Of a stretch of 64,000 bases of DNA, positions 32,384 to 45,411 are shown in pieces. The DNA is from Chlorella sorokiniana (Eukaryota > Chlorophyta > Trebouxiophyceae > Chlorellales > Chlorellaceae). Numbering within the stretch: the stretch's first letter is position 1; each line of letters starts with the position of its first letter. The stretch lies in the NCBI GenBank assembly GCA_025917655.1, contig CP084613.1:4590001-4654000 (forward strand), written 5' to 3'. Under the pieces are notes generated by a model. It made no database searches and was not told where the DNA came from. It saw only the letters and a list, made by a program, of their open reading frames with translations. The translations under genes and the position numbers were made by a program.

Positions 32384-33506
32384 TCACTCCAGCCCAAAGG
32401 GACCGTACCGCGAAGCCACCAGGTCGTAGCGTGCCTGCTCCAGCTGCGCCGCCTGCATGCGCATCGAGCGGTGTGTGTCCTGCAGAGAGCGAAGGGTGGG
32501 GGCAAGCATGCATGTCTCAGTGGGCGGCGTCTCCACGTCTCCATGTCTCAACGAGCCCGTGCAGAAGTGGCTCCTGTGCCACCGAAACACAGGCAGGAAC
32601 CCAGCAGGAGGCCTCTACTCCATTCCATAGCCGCAGACGGGCTGCACGCCTCTCTTGTGCTTATCCAGGTTTTCCAGTGGCTGCCGCTGGACAGCAGAGC
32701 CCCGCCTCTCCCACCTGCAGCTCCTTCTCAATCAGATGAAGGCGGCTTTGGCTGGTGCCCAGCTCGCCCGCGCAGCCTCCAGCGCCCGCTGCTGCTCCTC
32801 CAGCTGCGCCTGCCGCGCCTCCAGCTCAGCAACCTTCGCCTCCAAGTCATGGCTGGTGGCAGACAGGACGTCGCTGCGGGCCCAAGGCGCAAAGAGAGCT
32901 TAGTGGCTAGCGTTGCCGAAGGCTGCTCGAAAATCGTGTGAACTTATGTGTGGAAAGCTCCCTCATGGCCGGACAGAACCATGAATACAAGGGTTGCAGC
33001 GATAGAATTGACGGCCAGCATCCGCAGCATGGTCAGCTCAACCATGGCAGCGCATGCTGTGCCAACAGGCTGAGCGGCGCCTGCGGGTGCTGCGACACCA
33101 TGACGCACCGCGTGCACGCCAGCTCCTCCAGCAACTCGTTCAGCTGGGAGCTCTTTGATTCCAGCTCGCTGCGGGTCTCGCTGAGCTGCCGTGCCAGGCT
33201 AGCACTGCGCGCGTGCAGCCGGCGCAGCAAGCCAAGGCCCACGCCCACCACGCCTGCAGCAAGAGCGGCGGCGGCGGCGGCGCCACCCGCTTCGGGTGCG
33301 TGGTTCTCCTTTCTGCTCGCTCCTGTGCGTGGGAACGGGGATGCCAACACGGTTTCAGTCCTGCATACGAGGTCCAGCGCCCCCGACGGCAGATTGTTGG
33401 TTGGCAACAGCTGCTGCGCACCTTTGCCCGGCCGCCGTTGCGGCTGCTTATGTTGTGTTTTGGTTTGCATGCTGTTCCCGGAAGTGTTTTCTGACGCTGT
33501 CGGCAT
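32384..33506 (-). CDS. Membrane-anchored coiled-coil protein, unknown function
   Basis: Three exons: 33506-33109, 32873-32715 and 32479-32384. The product has a polar N-terminus, one hydrophobic stretch (AAAAAALAAGVVGVGLGLL), and then a long heptad-rich coil (SASLARQLSETRSELESKSS; ATSHDLEAKVAELEARQAQL; IEKELQ), ending YGPFGLE. The second exon is one base short of phase: adding one base near 32760-32772 restores EAARAELGTSQSRLHLIEKE and makes all three exons join. I do not recognise the family. A single-pass anchor plus a cytosolic or stromal coil suggests a tether or scaffold, but that is only inference. It is divergent from the MFS gene, with 471 bases between start codons. Confidence 0.65.
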
Positions 33507-33977
33507 GGCGTGCAGGCAAAGAGCGACGCTGTATAACTGCGCCCGGGGCCACTATAGGACCGGCTAGTGGGTTCCGGTAATTGGAAACACCATAAACGTT
33601 GCATGAGCAGACTATGATGCATACTTCAGAGGTAATGGACAGAAAATGCCAGCTGGACTAGGGTTCATGTGGACATTGTCCTGCCGTGCAGCTGCGATGA
33701 CAACCTCCTTCAAGCAGCGATGCTCAATTATCCAACAATGTAATTACCGCCTTGCGCGGCCCGGAACCCTCCCAGCGCGCCGGCCTGGCCACTTTTTGTC
33801 CCACTCGCTGGCTTTGTGCCCCTTTTCCCTTCCTGTGTCGCCAGCAAGGACGTCGCAAGTCATTCAGGACGTCGTAGGAGCAGCCGAGGCAGCACGCGAG
33901 CCCACCCGCTGCTGAGCGGCGGCAGCGGCGCGGCTGCCCCGTGCCAGCGAGCACGCTAGTGCAGCCCGCCTGGTTGG
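33507..33977. other. Divergent promoter, coiled-coil gene / MFS transporter
   Basis: 471 bases between two divergent start codons. No exon is seen; a less GC-rich patch lies at about 33590-33750. Confidence 0.45.
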
Positions 33978-36900
33978 ATGGAGCCGCAGGCAGAGCCCCC
34001 CATCGACTGCGCACCGCACTGCTGGCCAATCTGGCGGCCATCCTTGAGCGATGCGACGAGCAGGTGATCGCGGTTGGGGAATGGGAGAGTGTGGTGGTAT
34101 TGGTTGGCGGGGGATGGGGGATGGAGGCCTGGCGTTTCTCGGAGAGGCTGTGGTAAGGTGCCCAACAGCCCATGCAGCCGCCATCCATTGGCCTCCTGCC
34201 ACCACTAGGCGCCACATGTGTGGCAGCCTTTCTCCACACCTTTAAGTGTTGACTGAAGTGTTGACTATAGCCCGCTCCTCTCGCGCTGTCTGCACCCCAG
34301 ATGGTTCCCGCTGTGTATCGCTTCCTGGGCGCCTCCTTTGCCGCCACCCCCACCCAGCTGGGCTACATCACGCTCAGCAGGGCGCTGGTGCAGGCCCTGA
34401 GCTCGCCGCTGGGGGGCATCGCAGGTGGGTGCACCTTCTTGCCAGGTGCTGGCGCCCTCTGGCGCTGGTGACGTTTTCAGGCGTGTTTGCAGCGTGCCTG
34501 GGGGCAGCGCGACGCCTGCCCTTTGTTCCAAGAGCGAGCCTCCAGCAGGCGCCCCCTGCAACTCTGCCGCCCGCCCACGCCAACGCCTGGCGTCTGTTGT
34601 TCGCCGCCGCCCACAGGGCACTGCCTACACCGCGGCCGCGTCGTCGGCGCCGGCTGCCTCCTGTGGGCTGCCTGCACCGCCGCCTTTGCTACCTGCCGCT
34701 CGCTGCGGGCGGGCGTGGCGGTGTGGGGCGTCAACGGGGTGGGGCTGGCCCTGGTACTGCCCAATACACAGGCAAGGCAAACAGGAGTGCTTGTGTGTGG
34801 TGGTTGGGTGGGTGGGTGGGGGGGAGATGGCCCTCTGAGCTTGCCACGCACCCCATACGTTGCCGTGCGCGCTGGGTTGGCAGCCCCGGCTGTATTCAGC
34901 GGGCTCACTAACGCTGGCCGCAGCGCATGCCGCACATCCAGGCTGCTCTGCTGCAGTCGCGCTCGCGGCTCACGACTTGGTTCCACCCCTCACCCCTGCT
35001 CGCCTCTCCCTTCTGCAGAGCCTGATCGCCGACCTGTTCCCTGCCGCCCGCCGCGGGCGCGCCTTTGGCCTGCTCTACTTGACCGCGGCGCTGGGGGGGA
35101 TGCTGGGGCGCTGTACGCCACCAATCTGGGTGGGTGGGGGTGGAGAGGCGGAAGATGTGTGACCTGCCTTCCTTTTCTCATGGATGTATGTGTTTGAAAA
35201 GGGCGGGTGGGTGGGTGGATGAGTGATGTTGTTGGCAGAGCGGCACAGCTTGCTTCAAAGCAAGGAGATTGCTCAACCCTGGAGCGGCAAATGCCAAAAC
35301 AGGGGGCCGTTGTAGTTGGATGCCAACTACGTTAGCAGACAGCCTTGCGCTCGTGCAATGCGTGTGCTGCAGGCGCACACCGCCCGCTTGGCTTGGACGG
35401 CTGGCGCGTCGCCTTTGCCTCGCTGGCGGCTGCCGCCGCCGTCGCTGGCGCCGCCAACCTGGCGCTCGCAGCTGACCCGCTGCGCCCAGCTGGGGGGCTC
35501 GGCACCCTCCCAAGCTTGCTAGAGTTGAGGTGGCAGCTCTTCCCCCCGTGCGCCACGGCAGTGGCAGCAGGAAGCATGGTTCTGCCGCCGTCGCAGCCCC
35601 AGCCGGGCCCGATGAAGAGCTGGAGCTGCTTGCGCTGCTGCAGCGCCAGGGGGCCGGCCTGGGCGGCGGCGACAGCAGAAGCACTGAAGCACCTGCTGAC
35701 GGGCACTTGGAGGGGCCCGCCGACGGGCCCAGCAGCGGCGGCGTCAGCCAGCTGGATCCCCCAGAGCACAGAGCGCCGCCGCCGCCAGCACAGCCTCGGC
35801 TTGACCTGCGCGGGCTGGCAGCCGATGTGGCGTCGGTGCTGCGCATCCCCACCTTTCTCATCATTGTGCTACAGGCGGGTCCCCGGCTCGGGGTCTTGCC
35901 TTCATTTGAGGCTGTCCGTCTGCTTGGGCCGCCCCTGTGCAAGCAGGTGGCGTGCCAGGTTTCAGCAGCACCCCCTTCTCTGTATGCAGCTGCGCTGCTC
36001 TGCTGCTGTCAGCGCCCCTTGCAGCCGCCCTTGGCATTGATTCCGGCGGGGCGGCTGCGATGCGCGGGTCCTCGCCCGCACCCCCTGCTCAGCGCTCCCT
36101 CCCGCAAAGCTGCCTGCTCGACTTGACTGCGCATCCACCTTTCTTCCTCCATCTTCACTTAACACCTGCCTGCAGGGCATCATGGGCTCCATCCCCTGGT
36201 CCGCCCTCGTCTTCCTCACCCTGTACTTCCAGGTGGGGGCCTGCTGTACCGCTTTTCTGTACAGCCGCCGCGCAGCCTGGGGTGCCCGCTCTCGCACATG
36301 CCCCTCCGCATGCCGCCGCCGCGGTGCTGGGCTGGGTTGTGGCGCTGCCCCGGCGAGGCAGCTTTGCGTACAGCTTTGGCTCGACCTGGCCAACCGTGTA
36401 TTTCGTTTCAAGACCGCCGTAAGAGCAGTTTCAGGAGCTGTCCTGCCAAGTCCCCCTTGCAGCTTCTGGGCATGAGCGATGCGCAGGCCTCGGGCCTGGT
36501 TGCGCTGTTCCTTGCGGGTGGGTGGCTGCAGACAGATGCCTGGCACTGGCTCCACCCCGCACACTGCTTAATGCCTGCAGCGCTTGCCAGCCTCCTCCCA
36601 TCACCCCCCACACCCATCCACCCGCAGGCACCGCCTTTGGAGGATTGCTTGGGGGAATCGTGGGGATGCCGCCGCCCGGCTGTACCCTCATCACGGTCGC
36701 ATCGCCGTGACGCAGGTGGCTGCCGCGTGCTGCTGATCACTGGAATGCCGGCCAGCCTGGCTGCTGTGCCTGCGCCTCGCCATCTGGTGCCATGCGTGCT
36801 GCCGACCACTTTTGCTGTGTGTTCACGCCTGCCCCGCAGTTCAGCGTCGCTGTTGGCATACCATTTGCCTGCCTGCTGTTCAAGGTGCGCGTCGTGGTGT

Positions 36901-39079
36901 GGGAGGTTTTCGCTGGCAACCCGCAGGGTGTTGGGCTGTGTGGCCTCCCTGCATTTGTTGGCGCTTTGTGCGGTGCGGCGGCTCCGGGTCGACCGACTTG
37001 ATTCGATCCGTACAGCAGCCCCAAGAGGACTTTTGCGCCCTCCAAGCCTTGCCGCTACTCAACTGCCGCACCTGGCACCTGAGCTTTCTTTCACGTCGCC
37101 GCCGCAGGGCATGCCGATGAGCGGCGGGGCGGGCAACGTTGCCCTCTACGCCGCCGTGCTGCTGTCGTTTGCGCTGCTTAAGGCGTGGCCCCCCCCGCCT
37201 GCAACAACCCCCTGTTTGCGGGTGAGAGGAGCGGGTGCCTGGCATCTCCGGGGTGCCTCCCTGCCTCCCTTCCCCTCCCCTTACACGCGCCCAGCTGGCC
37301 ACCCCTGCGGCATGCTGCCCCCACTCGGATTCTGCCTGGAAGGGCCCGCTCAGCAGCCCATTGCAACTAAAGGGCGCCCCACACATTCGTATGCCCTCTT
37401 GCCTCCTGCTGCAGAGATTGTGCCTGCCCGCCAGCGCAACCTTGTCTACGCCTGGGACCGCTGCTTTGAAGGTGCGACAGATGTCGGTGACTGCTTGCAT
37501 GCCTGCTTCCTGGTCAGATAATTTGGCACCAGGCAGTGGAGCAGTGTGGGGGATGTATAGGTGGCGGTGATGGTGTGCGTGTGGGGCGAAGTTGTGTGTG
37601 GGTGGCGGAGGCGGCATTAGACCTCAAGCCGCTGACGCTGAAGCAGCAGTCGAGGTCTGGGTCCCAGGGCGTAGCGCTGCATCTTAGCACGAGTCTCTGA
37701 GGCATCCATGCCTCAAGTCATAGTCCGGCTGCTGGCAGCCCAGCTGCTGTCAGTTTTTTTCTGCCTGGCACAAAAGCAATCGGCGCCACCCCAACATGCT
37801 TTGCCCTGCAGGCGCCATCGCCGCCTGTGCCGCCCCGCTGGTGGGCCTGCTGGCAGAGCGCCTCTTCGGCTTCTCGGGCAGTGGCACAGGTGCGCAGTCT
37901 TACCGTGCCGCCAGCGCCCGGCTGCAGCTGTGCTGCCGCGCCGACTGTGCTGTGCTCATTTGTGTTGCTGCCTGCTCGCCGTTTTTCCCTTTGCCTGCGC
38001 TGCGCCCGCTGTCGCAGCCTGCTGTGGCCTGCTGCGCCCCTTACACTGAGCACTTACACTCAGCAGCAATCGTCCCATTGTACGCACGCTTGCGGCCCTG
38101 CACACACTTTGCATGCACTGCCATGACTCTGGTGTCGCCGCCGCCGCTGCAGTGAGCCACGATCGAGTGCGGGACCTGGCCAATGCGCGGGCCCTGGGCA
38201 GCGCGCTGCTTGCCTTCCTGGTCGTGCCCTGGAGCCTCACCCTCACGCTTTACACGGGTAGGCGCTTGGATGGAGGGGTGCAGGCCGGGCGGCGGCGACA
38301 GATGTGGCGACGGCGGCGGCGACAACAGCCGCAGCCGCGCTTGGGGTGGCGGCAGCTGGTAGCTTTTCATGGATGGCACCCTTCCGTGCTCTCGCTGGGT
38401 GGAATGTCTGACGTTCCGATTGGCAAGCTTGTATCCTGGCCGCCTCCACCTGCTAGATACGTATGCCCCCATTGCAGGCCTGCACTGGACATACCCAGCA
38501 GACAAGGCCGCAGCGCTGCGGCGGCAGCGCCTCGAGCTCAGGCGCGCAGCGCTGCTGCCCGCCGCCCTTGACTCTAGCCGTGATGAGGCCTTTGCAAGCT
38601 GGGCATGCCCAGCTGCTGGTTTACTGCCTTGTGACTACGTTGCAGGGCCCCCGCTGAACTTCTGCTTGCGCTCACAGCAACATCGGATTGATCCGTGCCG
38701 GCTGCGCATCTTCCTCTGTCGCAGCGGCCTGTCTTCTTCGATGGAAGAGCACCACGTGCTCATCGACCGCCTGTCCAGCGACGGCGGCAGCCCAGCATCG
38801 CCGCTGAGCCCCGTCAGCGAGGCGAGCGTGGAGCTTCTGCCGCGGGGGTCGTGGTCGGCGGCGGGGCCGGCCATGTCAGCAGCGGCGGCCTCGCGCAGCA
38901 GGCGCAGCAGGAACGGCGAGCAGGGAAGGAGATGGAGCCGGGGGCGCCGCGGTGGGGGACGAGGAGTCTGGGTTGGGGCCCTTGGGTGGCGGCGAGGAGC
39001 CTGGCGGAGAGCAGCGGTTGACCGGCGGCGGCGGCGAACCAGGTCAGAAGGAGGGACGCAGATAACTGCAGCTTGGTAG
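33978..39079 (+). CDS. Major facilitator superfamily transporter (plant At2g18590-like)
   Basis: Fourteen exons: 33978-34063, 34301-34424, 34618-34771, 35019-35129, 35373-35874, 36176-36232, 36463-36517, 36628-36714, 36840-36883, 37108-37221, 37415-37471, 37812-37889, 38153-38257 and 38478-39079. Read in order they give MVPAVYRFLGASF, GYITLSRALVQALSSPLGG, NGVGLALVLPNTQ, LIADLFPAARRGRAFGLLYL (the MFS motif A-like loop), GIMGSIPWSALVF, VPARQRNLVYAWDRC and a C-terminal Arg-rich tail. This pattern recalls a plant group of unassigned MFS carriers. The substrate is unknown. A central Ser/Gly/Pro-rich loop sits in exon 35373-35874. Introns at 34772 and 35875 have GC donors. Apparent -1 shifts lie at C run 33996-34001, G run 35105-35108, G run 36662-36665 and C run 37189-37196. 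The end after about 38570 is uncertain. Confidence 0.88.
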
Positions 39080-39417
39080 CCTCACATTGCCTTTAGACAT
39101 TGCTGGTTTTTCTCTTGCATGTTAACGGAAGACCTGCAAGACATGACAGCAAGGGTGAGACAGTGAGCAGCTTTGGCATCGCGACGTCACAGAGGCCCTT
39201 CGCCGCCGCCCGCCTCCTGAGCCCGCTGCCAGCGGGAGGTAGGCACGCCAGCTAGCGGATCTGCTCTGCTGATTGTTCGTCCTCCCATGTTAGTCACACG
39301 GTTTGAGCACGTTTCAGACACAGCTCACCCGGCTGGCCAGCATGAGTAGTCCCTGACTTTCCACCTTCTGCTGCTTGAATACAAGAGGCCCGGCTGCATG
39401 TTCAGGCGAGCCACTGC
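39080..39417. other. Intergenic, MFS to ZIP4-like gene
   Basis: 338 bases between two genes of the same strand. No exon or TGTAA signal is visible. Confidence 0.4.
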
Positions 39418-42400
39418 ATGTCTCTAGCTATGGCTGACACACTCAACACCTCTCTGGCCCGACTGGCCGGTCTTCTTGCCGAGCTTGGCAGCTCTCCTGC
39501 TTCAGAGCAGCTTGAGCAGCTTCGTTCCATGTGCACAGCAGCTTTGACGTCCGTCCAAGGGAAGGAAGCCGGTTCAGCACAGCAGAAGCAGCTGTGGGAG
39601 GCTGCAGCCAGCCTCTGGGTGAGTTGAGTGCACCTGTAGCCAAACAACGCAACCCCAATCTTTCCCGCCTCTGGATCGTCTTCTTTGTATCTGCTGCAGA
39701 ACGCAAGCCTCGATCTGAAATGCAGCAACGGGGCGAGCGACGCGGCAAGCGGCGACGAGGGCGCCGCACACCTCCCTGCTGCGGCAGCGCTCCTGCAAGC
39801 TGCCTGCGATCTCTGCGTGCCTCTGGCACCTGCCGCCCTGCTGCCCCAGCAGCAAGTGCAGCTTGTCCGCTTCTACCTGAAGGCAAGCTGCTTCGCTGAT
39901 GCGCTGCGGGCATCGGTTTGTCCTACGACTGCTGCCGCTGTTTCATGGCGCAAGGCAGCTTACCTGCAGGGCCAGGGCAGCTGAGTGCTTGCTCTGTAGA
40001 TGCAACTGATGGAAATTGCATACGTTTGGTGCAGGCAGGACAGGCATGGGCGTTGCAGGGCGAGTTTGAGGCGGCAGAGGCGGTGCTCTCACGTGCCGGC
40101 GAGGCGGCAGCGGCGGCGGCCCCACTGGCACTCGAGCGGCGCGGCCGTGCCCTGCTGCATCAGGACGCCGCCGCCGCGCTTTCTTCCCTGCAGTTGGAGC
40201 GCGTGCGGGTTGCTGTGCGCCTGAAACAGCAGGTGGGTGCTGGCTGTGCGATGTGTTGTGGGTCGTCTGCACCCATCCTTGCTCGCAACCACTGGTTGAC
40301 AGCGCCCCCACTCAACACACACAGACACACACACAAACCCACACAAACAGTCTAATGCCACCTTGACTTGCTAGCTTCGAAAGCTGCGTTCCCGCGTTGC
40401 ACCCGCAATGCATGCAGGCCCTGGCAACCGAGCTGGTCTCTCGCGCCGCCGAGTTTGCCGGCGACGCAAGGCTGCCGCCGTCCGAGTGCCTGGCTCTGCG
40501 CCTGGCTCTCATTGAGCTACTGCGGGAGGAGGGGAAGCGCCTGGCAAAGGTGGGATGCGAATGGGTGCGTGGGTGGGGGTGGGTGGGTGGGGGTGGGGGC
40601 GCGGGGGCGTGGTACGTGGGGCAGGTAAGGGCCTGGCGCAGCTGCCGGTAAGTGCAAAGTGGCAAACCGTCCAGAAGGCTACAGCCACAGGGCCGAGGCT
40701 GCCTGCTCAGGATCAAAAGGCGTTCAGTTGTAAGCACCAGTGTGGGCTAATGCTTGCCCACAGCTACAAACCACCCATGGGCCATCACTGTCTGCGCCTG
40801 CACAGTTCTGTCCACCTGCGACACACACACACACCGCTTATCCATGCTCCTCAGCAGGCAGGCAGCGCCGCCGAGGCGGCCCCCTGCTGGGTGCCGCCTA
40901 CAACTGCCTGTCTCAGATTGATCTGGACGGCGGCGGAGGCGGCAGCGGCGGCGAGGCTGGCCAGCTGGCGGCTGAGGTGCAGGCAATTGGGGCGCAGGTG
41001 GGGCTGTCCCCCTAATGCAGTGCAACTGCCTGCAGGATGCGTGCTTGATTCCTGATGGCCTTGCGAGCCCCGCCTCCCCCAGCACAGCTAACTGCTCGCT
41101 CGCTGCGCACACCCCGCCACTGCTGACAGTCTTGCTGTCTGTTCTGCCGTCCCTCTTCTGTAGGTACTGACGCTGCTGGCGTGGTGCAGCACGGAGGCTG
41201 GCGAGGCGGAGCGCGCTCTGTCGTGCCTGCAAGCGTTGCGTCAGGTGGCGGGGCCCGAGGCCGCCGCCCACTTCTCCTCCTCCTACCTCTCCCTGCGCTG
41301 CCTGCTGCAGCTGGGCAGGTAGGCAGGAGGTTCACATGGGCTGCCTGACAGCTTTGCACCCAGCCCAAAGCGCGTCTTTGTGCAAGTTGCACTGGCTTCT
41401 GAGGTGTGTCTATCTGTCTTGCCGAGTGCCACCTCCCACACTGCTCTTCCAAGTCACCGTCCCCCCCTCCCTCCCCCAAATCAAACAACAACAAAACAGG
41501 CTTGGAGAGGCCCAGGCGGAGCTTCTGGGCCTGGTTTCTCACGAGGCCGCCACCCCCGAGGCCTGCCTTGCGGGGCTGCGCGCCGCGCTGCAGGCGCCCG
41601 GCGGCGGCGGCGTGGCGCTGGCCAGGCACGCTGCCGCTCAACCATGGTTCCTTGCCCACCCCTTTTGCCGGTTGGCCTGACTGCCCATTCGGCTTCTCCT
41701 TTGCCCTCCGGACTCCTTCAGGGACAGACCGTCGATCTCACTGCTCTGCACGGCTTTACCGGTGTTTTCTGTGCAGGGCTGCCCTCACAATGGTGCTGGA
41801 GCGCTTCTCTGAAGACCCCACACTCGTGGTGGAGCTCACGGCGGCAGCGCTGGCGGCTGTCGAGGCTGATGGCACCAACAAGCAACCCCTTAAGGGGGAT
41901 GCCGGTGGGGACGCTGTGATGGCGGCCGAAGAGGCAGGCCTGGCAGCGGGGGCGCCTGCGGGGAGCAGAGGGGAATAGAAGAGGCCGAGGAGCTGGTGCT
42001 GGAGCTGGTGGGGGACGACCGCCTGGTGGAAAGCGTGTGCGAGGCGTCCCAGGGCAGCGGCGGCGGCGGCGGCGGCGGCGGCGCATCGCCGCGGCGCCAG
42101 CTGGTGGCCCTGCTGTGGAACCACGGCGTGTCGTGCCTGGCCGGCGGCGCCGCCCTGGCCGCCGCCGCCGCCTTTTCGGAGCGGTGCTGCCGCTGCTGGA
42201 GCGGGGCGGCGATGGCGGCAGCGGCGCAGCATCGCAGCAAGGTGGCGGCGCCGCACAAGGAAGCGACTTGCCGCTGCCGGTGGTGTGCCGCCGCTCGCTG
42301 GCGCTGTGCTGCCTGGGCCTGAGCCAGCACGACAGGTGTGCACGGGGAGCCTGCCTGGTGGGCCATCTGAGGGCGCCGTCTGCAGGGCGCCGCCCATGTG

Positions 42401-45400
42401 TGTGCATCCTGTGAACAGAGCTTGCCTGCGGGGCATTGCAGGTGCCAAGCATGGCAACAGCCTCGACCGATGCCCTGGTCCAGGTGTTGCGCACTGCATC
42501 CCCCTCTCAATAACACTGAAATCCCCTGCAGGGCCTTGGAGCACCTGAAGGCAGCAGACCAGCTGGAGCCCGCAGCCGTGCCCACAGCCATGCTGCGCCT
42601 CACAGTCTGCCTGGCGGCGGGAGACGTCGACGGGGCCGCCGCCGCCGTTGCGTCGCTGGCGACTGCACCCGACGCCGATGCTGACGTGCTGCGCATTGCC
42701 TGCTGCCAGTGCTTGGACGCTGGGGCCAAGGGAGCCGCCCGAACGGCGCTGGAGAGGCTGCTGGCACGCTGCGCCGCCGCTGGGGCCGGCGGCGGCAGCG
42801 GGGGAGGCGGCGCCGGTGGGGGCGCCAGCGCTGACTGCGAGGTGCCAGCTGGCGGCCTGGGCGCCCCGGCTATGAGGCCACCGTGTTCCAGAACCTGGTG
42901 CAGCTGCTGCTGGTGCGACGATTGGCTCTGCAAACAGGGCTTAAAAGGCATGAACAAACGTTGCAATGGCACGCTTCTGCATTTTGTCGCTCGATGTCCT
43001 CCTACACAGACCCCACTTTGCTCTTTTGCGCAGGACTCCCCCAAAGATGGCGATCCTGATGAGACAGGGCAACAGCCTGCCTCTGAGACAGGCACTGAAG
43101 ACTCGCCGCCAGCGCTGCGCCGCTTCTCGGAGCTAGCAGCGGCCTTTGACTCGCTGGTGCAAAGGGTGCAGGCAGTGGGCGCGGCCACCTTCTTCGCGCT
43201 GGATCAGCCGGGCGGCACGGGGCGCAGCCAGCTGGAGTGGCTGGCCCTGCAGGTGAGGGAGGCGCAGGCAGCTCGATGCATGGGATGCTGGGGCAGTGCT
43301 GCTGGACGCACTGCTTCCTGACTATGGGGGTCGGGCCCGGAGTGCGATGAACCCATGTGCACACCTCTCCCAGGCTAAGAATCAACCAGTTGCCGCATAA
43401 CTCGCCCCCTGATGCACACTGACTGCAGGCGTGGAATGCGGGTCAGCGTGCCGGTGCGGCAGGCGCCCTCCAGCAGGCTGCCGTGCTGCTGGGAGTGTGC
43501 GGCGAGCTGCACGCGGCGCTGGGGGCGGCGCCGGCGGTGCTGGGGCGACAGAAGGTGGGCGGACACCCCCGCTGGGCTGCCGTTCCCCTTGCTATATCGA
43601 CACGAATGCAGCGATGTCTTCAGCATTTCCTGCCAAAGTCGCGGAAGGTGCATAACGATGCGTTGCTGCGTTGCTATTCACCGCAGATGGCCTTTCTCCT
43701 GGCAGCAGCCTCCTGCTGCGAGGTTTATGAGCAGCAGGTTTCAGAGGCAGCGGTGTTGGCGGCCAAGGAGCGCCCCAGCGCCCCTGCTGCCTCTGCTGCA
43801 TCCCCAAGCCCAGCGTCCGCCAGCGCCAGCCTCTCCCTTGCGCGCAGCTACCTGAACCAGGCGCGAGCGGCGGCGACGGGCCTGCAGACGCAAACTGCAC
43901 TGTTGGGCGGCGATTTGGCAGCAGCCGGAGGGGTGGGGGCCCCTGATGAAGCAAAATCAGATGTGTACCTGCTCCTGCTGGTGAGCCCCCAGCTGAACCC
44001 TCGCATGCCGTCGACGCAATCTGTGGAGCCTGCTTCTGCACGGCTGCAAGCTGCTCCCGGCGCTGCCGCACCCCGAGTTCCCACTGGTTGAGCCTTCGCC
44101 TTCTGGCCATCTCTCGTCCGCAGGAGTTCAAGCTGGCCTGCCTGGGCGGCGACAAAGCAGCCCAGCTGGCGGCGCTGGACCGCGCCCGCGCCCTGCCAGC
44201 CTTTGGAGCCTCCCATTTCGCCATTGCGGCGGCGATGGCAAGGGCAGGCGCCACTGGCGGCAAAGGAAGCAACGGCGGCGGCGGCGGCGGGGGGCGTCTG
44301 GCGGGGGCAGGAGGTGGTGCGTGCGGCGGAGGGCGCCCGCCTGCACCGGCTGACGCAGCAGGCGCCGCTGGACTACCCCGCTGTGGCCGTGGTGAGCTGG
44401 ACTCTAGAGCTGCTGATGTGATTGCGGCGCCAGTAAACATGGCTGAGCTGGTGCAGGCTCGCTTGCAGCACCCAGCTGCCAGGGACCAGCTGCCAGGGAA
44501 TCCCCGTTCCAGCCCGAGTTTCCGCTGGGCTGGCAGCTTGCGGTTCCTGCAGGCACTGTTTCTTGCAATCCTCCCTCCCATCTCCACCCCAGTCGCTGCG
44601 CACGCTGCTGGAGCTGTCGCCGGCCGACGCCGACAAGCTGCGCCTGCTGGGCGAGGCGGAGGGCTGCTGTCGGCGGCGCCGCCGGCAGCGTACCCCCAGC
44701 AGGCAAGTGAGGGCTGGTGTGTGTGCGCGGTGGGTGTGGGTGGGGTGACATGCCTATGCAGCAGGTCTGAAGGGCAGCCAAAGACGCGTCAGCTGCTCAC
44801 CATCTCAACAGCTCTGCAACCTTGCGCTTCCAGAGGACAGCTTAATGCGTACGAGCACATTTTCTACACACACACTCTGGACAACGCCCCATTCCATCCC
44901 ACCCCACCCACTCACCCGCGATGCCCTCCGCCAAACCACACAGCGGCGCGCAGCAAGAGCGCATACCCCCAACTTCGCACCTCCTGCTCCCTCTCCGCAG
45001 GAGCTGCGCTGGCTGGTGACCACAGCGTGGAACCGCGGCGCCGTGCACGCGCGCTTCGGCCGCACCGCCGAGGCCGCCGCCTTCCAGCGTTGGGCCGCGG
45101 CGGCGCTGCAGTACGATGCTGACATGGCACAGCAGTACAAGGTGCTTCCAGTGTAGCAGCTGCAGTGAAGGCGGCACTGGTCCGCGCCGGTTTGCTGCTG
45201 TGCCGGCACCTGCCAGTCATCCTCTGGGCTGCAGTGTTGCCCGTGCCACGCCAGCACTGCCCCTCGTGCTGCCACCCCGCAAGCTTCGCGCCTAACTTGC
45301 ATGCTGTCCATGCCCTGACAGGAGCTGATGCAGGAGGAGCTGGAACGAAGCCCAGCGGCGGTGGAGGGCCACCTGTGCGCCGTGGATGGCCTCGGCTCCC

Positions 45401-45411
45401 TGGCCATTTGA
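39418..45411 (+). CDS. ZIP4: SPO22/ZIP4/TEX11-like TPR protein (meiosis)
   Basis: Exons I can place: 39418-39618, 39700-39882, 40035-40232, 40418-40549, 40858-40998, 41164-41318, 41500-41625, 41777 to about 42331, 42532 to about 42917, 43034-43252, 43429-43554, 43687-43980, 44124-44391, 44593-44702, 45001-45141 and 45322-45411 (stop TGA). The protein is an Ala/Leu-rich array of TPR-like helices. Diagnostic points are GQAWALQGEFEAAEAVLSRA, QLEWLALQAWNAGQRAGAAG, FLLAAASCCEVYEQQ, EFKLACLGGDKAAQ and, near the end, ELRWLVTTAWNRGAVHARFG, the W-N-x-G block typical of the SPO22/ZIP4 family. ZIP4 scaffolds class I crossover proteins on meiotic chromosomes. Introns at 39883, 41626 and 44703 have GC donors. 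Several -1 shifts (40880-40884, 41970-41973 and others) interrupt the frame. Family assignment is by pattern only; another TPR scaffold is possible. Confidence 0.72.
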
